Shown piece after piece: positions 36,240-45,467 of a stretch of DNA of 64,000 nt (positions are counted from its first letter, which is position 1; each line of letters starts with the position of its first letter). Source of the DNA: Rhytidiadelphus loreus (lineage: Eukaryota > Streptophyta > Bryopsida > Hypnales > Hylocomiaceae); assembly GCA_947034895.1 (NCBI GenBank), contig OX344763.1:72373093-72437092 (forward strand), given 5' to 3'. The notes under the pieces were generated by a model that worked only from the letters and a program-made list of their open reading frames with translations, did no database searches and was not told where the DNA came from. The translations under genes and the position numbers were made by a program.

Positions 36240-36803
36240 GATAGCGTGTCTAATTTTTGAAGCCTCCTGCTTCTATGATTTTTTTCTATAATTACCGTGG
36301 TAAATACACATTGAAAAGTGCTTATAAAAGTGCAAGACTTCATGTAAGACAACCATCCGATTCTAAGCCTTGCTTACTATAAATAGAATGTAAATTTTGG
36401 ACATAAAAAAATTTTAGAAAAAAAATAATATGCTTCTTCAATTGTACTTCGATTATACAAAATTGTATATCTTGATCATTGGTATCGTAGACTTCAATGC
36501 ATTTTGGGAGCAAAAGTCACATACTTTGTATTTTCTAAACACCAAGTGAATTGAATATATTGAACTTGCCACTACAAGTTACTTCTCTTTTACTAGAGCA
36601 TATCGTTTGAATGTATGACTTCCCGTGTGATTGTGCACATCCACACCTTTGGTTTAAGACATTTAAGTCAAAGTTCATAATTCTTGTCGACGATCGGCTC
36701 AATTTTTCATAGGGTTCAACAACTCTATGCTCTACACAATAGCGCTACTCGTTTTCAAAGTCTCAAAATGACCATTTCGTCTCATTTTAACGAATAAGGC
36801 CTT
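36240..36803. other. 3' flank and right terminus of inner element
   Basis: AT-rich 3' region of the Ser/Pro-rich ORF, ending in the right terminal repeat. The last 50 bp (from about 36754) align with the right end of the outer element (about 46008-46057), including (A)AAGTCTCAAAATGACCA and CGAATAAGGCCTT. Confidence 0.7.
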
Positions 36804-37500
36804 GTGAGCATAATTCTCGACAGACTACCACAGACATCAGGAAGCTCGCGGTCTGTGAATATCGGAAGCTGCAAACCTCTGGATTCTCGGCGGGTTTATT
36901 TTTGCGGCCGTTCAGTTCTTCATCTAGATTCTTCCTCAGTTTGAGGTTCTCGCAAGTCAGGACGCCTCAACTTGGACGAGGTTCGCTGAAGAATTTCCAG
37001 TGTTGGTGGAGGTAGACGGCGTTCTCGTGCTACTGCAGGAAGTTCAGGTTTGTTTTTTTGCTTTCTCTTTTCCTTACCTCGTTTCCACATGTGCTTACTA
37101 TGCAAAGCCGAAGCACTTACTGTTCATATTTTCAGTACATTGTAGTTACATTCTAGTTTAGGGATTAGGGTACAGTGAGACAAGGGAGGTAGTTGTTTGT
37201 GGAGGTGTTGTGAAAATCAGCAACTCAGTTTACTTATGCAGTCTGTCCATTCCTGTTTTCAGCTATGTTCATGTCTCTGGCTTAGGATTTACAAGTGTAT
37301 TGTTGGTGTATTTCACGCATTGCTAATTCATGTTTAAGATTGAGCTGAATGTCTGCAACCAAATAGACCTATAGGAATCCAATTGCACTATACATACATT
37401 TAGGTTCAGGGTATGCATTATTGTAGGTTGAGGGTTTAAGAGCTAGGGTTTACGCAGGAGACATTGAAGTTTTAAGTGAAGATCACATAATTGAAAACAC
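36804..37500 (+). promoter_or_regulatory. Outer element resumes: 5' region of outer ParB/methylase locus
   Basis: Starts with the putative GTGA duplication. A GC-richer stretch (36840-37050) ends in GAAGTTCAG|GTTTG, a possible donor near 37047. Telomere-like TTAGGGTA occurs near 37165. No coding frame with a known domain. It is probably an untranslated first exon and intron of the gene starting at 38160. Confidence 0.3.
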
Positions 37501-37521
37501 AATGCTCGAAATGAATGTAAA

Positions 37522-38115
37522 TTATCCTCGACTCGAAGGTAAATTAGAGTTGAGGATAATCATTTCATGGTGTATGATATGCAGCCAATTCAGCAGTCCA
37601 GTCTGCAAATCGATTACCCTCGAGTCGAAGATAAAAGACGGGCAATATAAACCCCAGCAACAGACTGAGAATATCACAATAATTTTAACATTATCATACT
37701 CACCATCGGGTTTACGGCCTTAAATAGAAGTAGAAATGCTCTTCTAAAATAGAAAATATTGAAAGCGACAATTTTTAACATATAATATCATGCAATCAAG
37801 TTACCTTCGAGACGAAGATAACATGATTAAAACGGAAAATAACCACAATTAGTCGGTCTATAAATTCAAGTACTAAATTTTAATTAATGGGGAATGACAA
37901 TTAAAATGCTAAACACCATAAATATATTTTGAGGTCATGAAATTCGTGCACACAAATGTAATAAACACGACATTAAAACATTACAATGATTCTGCAATTT
38001 ATCTTCGCCTCGAAGATAATTCTGAAGTATCTAGTTACATACCGTATTGCCGCCGCCATTAGTAAGTGCTCCGAACATTCTATGCACAACTAAATTACCC
38101 TCGACTCGAAGATAA
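37522..38115. repeat. Cluster of five palindromes upstream of outer ParB/methylase gene
   Basis: Copies at 37522-37542, 37614-37634, 37801-37821, 37999-38019 and 38095-38115. Arms are mainly (C/T)TCGA with CGAAGATAA, like the cluster at 12.4-13.5 kb of the same element and unlike the inner element. Confidence 0.9.
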
Positions 38116-39591
38116 TTAACAGTGGCCTCCTAATTCTACAGACTTGATAACGTAGCAATATGGCGGAAGGAGCGGATTATAACTACTCCAGCACGCTGGC
38201 ATTCATGGAACCATTTATAAATCCGCTTGGAGACGAGCCCTTCATTGAAGAAATGCCAGAAACATTTGGAGACCTTTGGCAGTTTAAGGAGCATGTAACC
38301 GCGTGGTCATTTGGCTTGAACCAGTTTCAAGACTTCGTCCATCTACGGTACCGTGTCCAAAATCAGTCGGATTTCTTCCCATGGCATCTTCAAGAGAAGG
38401 TCACGAACATTGACTCCGTTCGCGAGAACTTCGTCGTCATCGTGTTGTAGGAGGCACGTGAAGATGGCACAGACGGGGAGCACATTCACTCAATCGTAAT
38501 GGATGTGAACGCAGGGAGGTTGAAGTTTGACATGGAGGAGTTGGAGTCATTTCTCCAAATTGCAAAGTTAGACTACCTCATAAACACATTTAGAACTGCC
38601 AAATACATACCATGGATTGACGGAACCGCTAAAGTAAACTGCCGCCGGCTTCTCAACATTTGGAAATCCATGGACAAGCATGCTCGACAATATGTGAAGT
38701 CATGACCGCCTATAGGTAACCAAATGAAAAAGAAGCAAAGGCCATCTCTTGAGGGGCAGCCCAGTGGGTCAACTCCCCTACTGTCGAGCAGCACAGCCAC
38801 CGGTCAGGGACAAGTTCGGTCAGAGCCGCGGAAACGTGCAATGACTCAGTCCGTTGACGGAACGCAGGTTGGAGGCTCCAAATCTAAGCGACCGAGGGCA
38901 ACTGGAGCTGCCACAGTAACTGCTGCTGGAAGCTCCGAATCAGCTCTGACGAATGTTGCACAGCCAGAGGAACCCATGAGTCCCAAGGATGACGCTGATA
39001 AGTTTGGCCACATACATCGAGACTTCTGGGCTATGCACAGAGGTTGCTACGTTCTAGGTCAAGATCCGAAAGTCGTCGATATAAAGCAGTGCATCCCAGC
39101 GAGAGACGACTATGTCATCCGGGATATGGAGGACCGGATTTTAGAATCCGTGAAGTGCAACCTCATTGCGTTGGGCCACATTCGGGAGCGTCAACGATTG
39201 TGTCTGACTCCAGTGGACAAACCCAACAATCTCCTGAAGGAGCCACCCAAGAAATGGGAGGAGATAAAGGATGGGAAGTTCATGATCATCAATGGTCAGC
39301 ATAGTGTGCAAGCTTCTAAGGATTTGCAGAAAGAAAAGTGTTGTGAGCAACGTCGAGTTGAACTCAAGACTTGGGAAGTGTACATTGTGTGGACCCTTGA
39401 TTCATCTAAAATTGGTGAATATATCGGAGTTCTACAATTCGACGAATCACCTAGACCACGCCCAACCAACATGGGGTAGCCAAATCATAAGCTCCCGCAA
39501 CGTCTGGATCAATTGCCTCCGACCGACTCTTCTTGCCGATGAGCCGGTGAAGCGAAGAAATGCGTCCGTTCTCAGTGAAGGGCAATGGAAG

Positions 39592-39774
39592 GTATGTTCT
39601 CCTGCCCATTTACCCTCGACTCGTAGGTAAATTTCTTAGTTCTACGATCACTTCTATTGATTCATTTGTTTACTAGTTCGGCTTTCTATGAAATTGCGAA
39701 TGAGTTGCATTATCTTTGAGTCGAAGATAATTGCAGAAGTACTCTAAGCTCACAGACTGCCTTTTTTGCTGTAG
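39592..39774 (+). other. Intron 1 of outer locus with two palindromes
   Basis: GT at 39592 and AG at 39773-39774. Palindromes at 39609-39629 and 39710-39730. Confidence 0.8.
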
Positions 39775-41100
39775 AGTTTCACTAATGCAGTGGTTAAGCG
39801 ATTCCAAAATATTAATCCCGAGAAGGAAGGCAAGAATATAAAACATGCCGGAGATCTCAAGAGCGAGATCAAGATTATCACCCTTCGTGATGATATTTGG
39901 AGGCTCTGGAAGGAGTTCCTCACCAAGTACCCCGAGGGCTATCTTGTTGAGCCTGTCACCCGGCAGCTCTTTCGGGACTTGGATGACTTCAGTCGGAAGT
40001 CATTCTTCTTGAAGAGAGAGTTCTTTAAGCATTTGGGTCACTTCACGGACTGTGATCTCGAGACTTTTGCAAAGCACCTCCTCAATCTAACCGAAGATCG
40101 AAGGCTGAAGCACCCGAAGGTATCCATCGACAAGACAAAATATCTTGTCCCGGATAACCAAACAGCGCAAGATTGGGTAGAGCGAAGAAGAAAGAAGAAA
40201 ATCATCCATGAGGAGTTCATGACAATAAAACCTAGTCTGAAACTACGTGATGAAAACAACGACACAGACTTGACTGTCTGGAGGTCGTGGAAGAAGAGGC
40301 ACAACTTCTCGTCGTCAACGTGGGACTTCCTCCTATCCTATCCAAAACCGTCATACTTCAGTAAACGGCTTACAAACGACGCTAAGTTGAAGCGGGCCAA
40401 GGATCTTGGCGAAAAGTTCGCAAACGAGGCAACGATGTTTGAGAGGTTCATGAAGTCCAAATATCGCCTCAAAAAACAAACTGGCGGATTTGAGTTCAGA
40501 GGCTTGGACGCAAAGTCCAGAGTGCTAGTCACCACTGGAATGTACAATTACATTAGTCGGCAGCTTCACCTCGCCGTACTGGACGTCAAATACATGAGCA
40601 GGCCCACCATCCCTGATAACACGTCGAATTTGGATCCGTTCCTAGAGTACGTGGCTGGTAGTCTGGAGCCCCAGGCGACAGAGGCAAGTGTCTGGCTATG
40701 GATTCTTGGCAGAGAAGAGGACTTCAACGCCGCATACAAGTTTGCGACGGTCGATATGCCGGACTTCGACATCGTGAAGTCCGTTTATATTGCATCCCGT
40801 GCGGAGCGGTTGGACAGTGTGTCCAATCGGTTTAAAACCGCTCCTGACGTGCGTATGCTCTTCCTCTTTAAGAGAGGTGATAGGCATGCCAACCAAGTGC
40901 GCGACAGAGTGAAGGCGGAATACCGTCCTGCCGAAATCCTATATTATCAGGAAAGTAGGTACAACAACGAGGCAAAGTGGAGGATATATGCCTACGAACT
41001 CCGAATGGAGTTTTACATCGAGATGCTCCAGTGCTTTGCAATTCCTGAGGAAAATGTCCTGGGTATTTTTGCTGGAGCAAAGATTGCGTTGGCGGCGAAG

Positions 41101-41401
41101 GTGTGTTTATCTTCGACTCGAAGATAATGAGTGACCTTCTCATGCTAATCTCATTTAATTATTCTCATCTATAGGCAATCCTTTATCTTCGTCTCGAGCG
41201 TAATAGCTCTCATGAATCCTACACCCTAAACTTCGTGTGTTGCTGTCTACTGGCCTTGACTCTCCTGAGTTTCCCGATAACTCATATGAAAATGCTAATT
41301 ACGGTATTGCAGATCTCTTGTGATTTTGTAGGTCCGTAGTTTATCTTCGTCTCGAAGATAAATTCTGCAATCTAACATTTGCGTGTTTATATGGTTTTCA
41401 G
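41101..41401 (+). other. Intron 2 of outer locus with three palindromes
   Basis: GT at 41101 and AG at 41400-41401. Palindromes at 41107-41127 (perfect: CTTCGA-C-TCGAAG), 41183-41203 and 41341-41361. Palindromes make up about a fifth of the intron. Confidence 0.85.
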
Positions 41402-42525
41402 ATGTTCGGGTCATACTATTATGGCCTGGTCGATACGGACATGGGTACGGTGCATCGTGCTATGACCAAATCAGCTGAGTACTTGGATTTGAATGATTTC
41501 CTGCATTCAAATTCACTGTACTCGGTCAAGTACTTGAGGCCTCTGTACATCGAAGCGCCTGTACTTACATCTGTTTCTCCGCCCTCGGTAGAGGATCTTC
41601 AGTCTCCCATTACCAGTAGTGATGAGACTGATAGTGCAGCTGAGGAGGGGCGGAATGGAAGTGGTGACGAGGGGGATAAGTCAGGGAGTGGGGATGGCGG
41701 CGACTCACCTAGTTCAGAACCAGCTGACTTATCTAGAGATTCGACACCATCGGTGGATGCTAGTTACGCGGGAAGAAATGACGAGTCACCCCCTCAAGAA
41801 CATAGGGTCTCTGACGTTGGCATCGGAGGCCTAGACGAGTATGGCACCAACGCCGATGCCATGGTGCAATGGGAAGCTCAGCCTCGATTGGATGGTGAGT
41901 TGCCCAAAACGTGTGGTCGAAGATATCGAGACGGACACGAAGTTCCAAGAGCAGCAACGCTTGGAGCGCTTGCGGGAGAGTCGCGAGTTGGAGAAGAAGT
42001 CCGCTTCGAAGACCTCTGGAGGCGCCGAGGGCCATAGTCGTCAGGGTCGCGAGGGTACAAGAAAGCTGAAGTCGAAGGTGGAGCGAGTCGTCGAAAATCT
42101 GAGCGACATTGACTCAGACACGCTTCCGCACTCGTCGGATTTCGATGACAGTGACAGCGACGACGGCAACATTCCCGACATCCCCCCGACTCCCATCCCT
42201 GGAAAGATTCAGATTGGGTGGTGGCAGGCGATGGTCGAGCGGAAAGCCAGGAAGGCAGCGAAGAGGATAGCAATCCAGGTAGAACTGGACAAAAAGGACA
42301 AACAGATCGCAAACGTTCTCTTCGCCAGCAAGGAATCGAAGGCCAAGAGCCAGGCCACAACGGAACGGCTGGAGGTTCTGGAAAAACAAATGCACGACTT
42401 CTTTGCATTTAAGGTATCCCAGACAGCTCCAGTTCCGAGCCTGACACCCTCAGAGTCTGCCCGTATCCCCCCTCCCTCCACACCGGGTCTGTCGCAGCAG
42501 GCCCATGAACTGGTCTCCGGGATCA

Positions 42526-42667
42526 TGGATCCTCGACACGAGGGTACTCCAACCAAGAATCCTCCACCTACACAGGCAGGTGATGGACTCGATCCTGGGA
42601 GTCGTCCTGTTTCCTCTCCGACATTAGCTGGTCAAGTTCCTGGGATTTATCCTCGAGTCGAGGATAA
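42526..42667. repeat. Two palindromes inside coding exon 3 (outer)
   Basis: 42526-42546 (ATCCTCGACACGAGGGTA; peptide DPRHEG) and 42647-42667, perfect over the full 21 bp (CCTCGA-G-TCGAGG between TTAT and ATAA; peptide YPRVED). Confidence 0.9.
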
Positions 42668-42755
42668 ATCTGAAGTGGGACCTTCCTTGCCCCTAGATGA
42701 GAGGGTTGGTGATGCTGCTGTGGATGCTCCCTAGCGCACACCGTCCAAGCAGGAG

Positions 42756-42917
42756 ATGGATGACACGAATCCTACTAGTATTGCCGACCAGGAACAAGTC
42801 GACTACGGCGATTACGACGACTTCCTGCAGGACAATACTATCGACGGGGGAGACGAAATTCCTTCTGATGCTCCATCACAGGATGGAGGAGATCAGCAGC
42901 CTAACGGCTCGGTTGAG
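42756..42917 (+). CDS. Acidic downstream segment after the shared TAG (outer)
   Basis: In the frame of exon 3, 21 bases after the TAG at 42732, an ATG opens an acidic stretch (QVDYGDYDDFLQ) that runs to the donor GGTTGAG|GTATG at 42918. It matches 33606-33770 of the inner element in content, phase and position. It can be joined in phase to exon 4 at 43334. Confidence 0.45.
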
Positions 42918-43333
42918 GTATGCTCTCCTGATTTGATTTTACTTTCTTAACCTGTGTACATTGTCAATGCATAGAGGTCACCTCTTCTTTGTCGATCCCG
43001 TAGTCTCCGCATTCTGATTTGATTATCCTCGACTCGAGGGTAAAATTAAGAGATGTAGGTGAGTCGCTCTTCTTGTCACTTATAGTCTATGTATTTTGCT
43101 TGACAGGATGGTCCTCTTTGATTGTTGGGCGTTGATATCTTGACAAAGTCGTCTTCGCAATGCCCCGTGTAGACTAGTGTAGCATAGAAATCACTTGTGA
43201 TGTTTTCCGGCCTCAGATGTGGGTGGCATCGTCGAAATGTATCTCTCTAATATTTGTAAATAAATATATATGCGATTCAATTTCCATACGCGTCGATCTA
43301 ATTGTATTTCCCTGACAATGTTATGTTGCTCAG
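42918..43333 (+). promoter_or_regulatory. Intron 3 of outer locus: one palindrome and possible poly(A) signals
   Basis: A palindrome lies at 43023-43043. TGTAGCATAG and TTGTAAATAAATATA recur at the same relative places as in the inner copy. Confidence 0.4.
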
Positions 43334-44324
43334 CCAAACATTCCTAGAAGTTTGCACCGCCCGATGGCAATGAAAGCTTTTCCTAAGGGGAGCAAGCAGT
43401 CGATTAGTGGATTTCAGTGCTCCTTTCCATTGTCTGGCTCACCTGATTCTGCATTCAAACAGGTAACTCCATTTCTATGTTGTCTTGATTTAATCAGGTA
43501 GGATCTGAGGGAACCGGAGAGCTCGTGCCGCGGAATGTCTCGCCGATAGTGCCGGACCGGAGGAAGTGGCTGAATATAGTGTTCGACCTAAACGGAATCT
43601 TGTGCCATTGCGAGCCCAGATCGTACTCTAAGAGATTTAAGCCGTATAGTGTCGAACAAAATAATCTCTGCCACTTGAACCCCACCCTTGTAGGACCCAA
43701 GGCGGTATTCGCCAGGCAAAATCTCCGCGACTTCCTGCATGAGGTCTCGGAAATCACGGCGAGGGTCGTTGTCTGGTCCTCCATGAAGCACTCCACTACG
43801 GAGATGGTGGTAGAGCACCTATTCAAGGGGATCAGGGCCCCATTCGAAGTTCTGGGACAAGACCATTGTAGGAAGATTGAGATCTTCCGGGGGACTTTCC
43901 TCCACTTCGATAAGAAGCCGGTCTTCCTAAGGTCCTGGCCAAGCAAGTGTTCACGATGGTGGGTGGAGATGAGGCCTTTACCACAAACAACACCCTTCTC
44001 ATCGACGACTCTCCCAAAAAGAGTGTCTGCAATGAGAAGGGGAATGCCATATTCCTTCGCTCCTGGCGTCATAGTCATTGGTTGGACAACTTCCTCATGG
44101 GGGAACTTCTGCCGTGGCTCGGGCGTTTGGAAATGGAATGTGAACCCAGTCGTCTGCGGGAGTATGTGCAGGTCAACCGGATAGGGGAAAGGCCGTTGGC
44201 CTATGTATCCGAGTATGTCTAAGGCATTGTCTCGGCGATGAGAGATTCCGCTCAGAATCTCGGCTCGCGTTTCAAACTTCCTGGGTTCGATGTGGTTATA
44301 GAGCCGGATGGACATAGGCCTTAG
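43334..44324 (+). pseudogene. FCP1-like HAD-family domain, outer copy (exons 4-5), frameshifted
   Basis: Exon 4 is 43334-43462 (129 bp, 43 codons). Exon 5 starts at 43498 after an intact AATCAG acceptor. HAD motif I is FDLNGIL; the motif IV-like block is LLIDDSPKKS. Relative to the inner copy one base is missing near 43929 (TTCCTAAGGTCCTG), shifting the frame between PVFL and VLAKQVF. A TAA at 44220 interrupts the C-terminus, which continues as GSRFKLPGFDVVIEP and ends at TAG 44322, level with the inner copy's stop. Confidence 0.6.
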
Positions 44325-44543
44325 ACTAGTCTTCTGCCCCGCCATCCGACAGTGCACATTTTGTAATTTGTGATTGTATATTCTCTACATTTGTATAATT
44401 TGTAAATAACTATGTATCCGGTTCGGAATTTACATTAAAAGTTGCGCGTTTCTGTCGTCTTGGATTTGGGTTCGTGTCATTTGGATTGGGACTTTTGGGT
44501 GGTGAATGTATAGGAAACTTCTGTAATTTCTATCTTCTTGCAG

Positions 44544-45467
44544 GTGGGAGCTCAGAATGTGGGAGACTCGCCCAAGAGGTTGAGGATGACAAGGAGCCTC
44601 CTCTCTGGATCGGAGAAGTCGCTCTCGATGTCGTTCGGATCGGAATCGGAATCCAAATCTCATGGAGGGACGTTCATGCCGTCAGTGTTCTCCGGCCTTT
44701 TCATGATGCGCACGGCCGAGGACGCTGCTTCTACGGCCATTGACTTCTCCAAGGGGGACATGGAGGACGGCGCCGTGGACAGCCCTCCAAGCCGAGGTCC
44801 GGGGAGGACCCCCGTTTGTTCTCCGTCCCCGTTGAAGCGCGCATCCTCGAATCGAGGATGCTCGTTCTCCCCAACACCACAGAATGAGGCGGGGACCAGT
44901 CGAAAACTGCATCTTCCCGTTCGTGGGGGCAGTCAAGATCCTCCACTGCAGGATACTATTTTCACGGAGTTCGACCGCCCAAGTGTCCCCGTCGCAACTA
45001 CGAAGACGATGTCATTCCCGGGAAGGTATACAAGGAGTGACGAAGTGGGTCCTCCAAGGCCGGCTCGTTTGCCTCGCCTCGAGGGTAATCGACCAAGCCC
45101 TTCACTATCTAGAGGAGCTAGGCAGTCGCCCTCAGCCGACTCCCTATTCCGTCAAAGGATTATACGAGACCAAAGGCGATCTCTGGACTCCAAATCAACT
45201 GGATCTGGACTCCCGTATATAAGCAATGTGAAGTCAATGCTCCCAAGGCCGCGTCCTCATGGGTCAAAATCTTTGTCCACTTCAGAGGTTCCACGAAGCA
45301 CCCTCAAGTTGAAGCGGAAGGAGAGTGACTCTCAAAGTGTGGGCTTCTGCGGAGCGGTGGATGGTGGAAGTGGGCCCCATTATCACTCTCGGCGCGAGGA
45401 TATATTTAGAGGGTTGGCAAAGCTGAAAGCGTTAGAGGCAATTAAGAGCAATTGTACAGGCAAATAG
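44544..45467 (+). CDS. Ser/Pro/Arg-rich disordered protein, outer copy, open
   Basis: An exon begins after CTTCTTGCAG and is open for 308 codons to TAG at 45465. It shares DSPPSRGPGRTPVCSPSPLK, PSADSLFRQR, SEVPRST, HYHSRREDIFRG and a C-terminal KSNCTGK with the inner copy. No ATG is needed if it is a downstream exon; the first internal ATGs are at about 44586 and 44628. No domain is recognised; it is highly basic and Ser-rich, suggesting a disordered nucleic-acid- or chromatin-contacting protein. This is the only part of the outer locus besides exon 2 that has stayed open. Confidence 0.5.
   Translation: MGAQNVGDSPKRLRMTRSLLSGSEKSLSMSFGSESESKSHGGTFMPSVFSGLFMMRTAEDAASTAIDFSKGDMEDGAVDSPPSRGPGRTPVCSPSPLKRASSNRGCSFSPTPQNEAGTSRKLHLPVRGGSQDPPLQDTIFTEFDRPSVPVATTKTMSFPGRYTRSDEVGPPRPARLPRLEGNRPSPSLSRGARQSPSADSLFRQRIIRDQRRSLDSKSTGSGLPYISNVKSMLPRPRPHGSKSLSTSEVPRSTLKLKRKESDSQSVGFCGAVDGGSGPHYHSRREDIFRGLAKLKALEAIKSNCTGK
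44841..45403. repeat. Three palindromes inside the Ser/Pro-rich coding exon (outer)
   Basis: 44841-44861 (GCATCCTCGA-A-TCGAGGATGC, perfect), 45070-45088 (CCTCGCCTCGAGG) and 45383-45403 (CTCTCGGCGCGAGGATAT). Each has a homologous site in the inner copy. Confidence 0.85.

Larger units (their letters stand above)
17634..36803. mobile_element. Inner large DNA transposon, 19.17 kb, inserted in the outer element
   Basis: The left end starts AAGGCCTTATTCGTTAAAAT (17634-17653) and the reverse complement of the right end, read from 36803, starts with the same 20 bases and continues identically through GAGAC. GTGA lies immediately outside both ends (17630-17633 and 36804-36807), a plausible 4-bp target duplication. 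Contents in order: DUF7869 transposase-like gene on minus (18193-21043), palindromes, a 6.7-kb palindrome-free middle, palindromes, then on plus the ParB/methylase-like locus, FCP1-like exons and the Ser/Pro-rich ORF. This gene order and orientation equal those of the outer element, so they are two copies of one family. Twenty-one palindromes belong to it. Confidence 0.85.
38160..42734 (+). pseudogene. ParB/Srx-like plus DNA-methylase-like protein, outer copy, decayed
   Basis: Same three-exon plan as 29128-33602: exons 38160-39591, 39775-41100 and 41402-42734, with identical splice phases. Exon 1 carries TAG at 38448-38450 (Arg in the inner copy), TGA at 38703-38705 and a frameshift near 39410, between WTLDSSKI and SEFYNSTNHLDHAQP. 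The ParB-like box reads GKFMIINGQHSVQASKDLQ. Exon 2 is fully open (442 codons) and ends VLGIFAGAKIALAAK; the DPPY position reads AVLDV. Exon 3 starts MFGSYYYGLVD, loses about 190 bp relative to the inner copy and shifts frame near 41905, then contains a Lys/Glu-rich coiled coil (42230-42400). ORF1 ends at TAG 42732, at the same place as the inner copy. The damage fits an older, inactive copy. Confidence 0.65.

Noticed and set aside
8903..36803. Alternative pairing of ends (8903 with 36803 and 17634 with 46057)
   Set aside because: The variant bases (TTTGTTAATTT against TTCGTTAAAAT) pair 8903 with 46057 and 17634 with 36803, and the GTGA flanks support the inner pair.
12369..45403. CRISPR-like array formed by the repeated palindromes
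   Set aside because: Spacing is irregular (about 40 bp to several kb), copies lie in introns and exons, and the context is eukaryotic.
12369..45403. Palindromes as Rho-independent-type terminators
   Set aside because: They sit inside exons and introns of single genes, lack T-tracts and are found in a plant-like genome.
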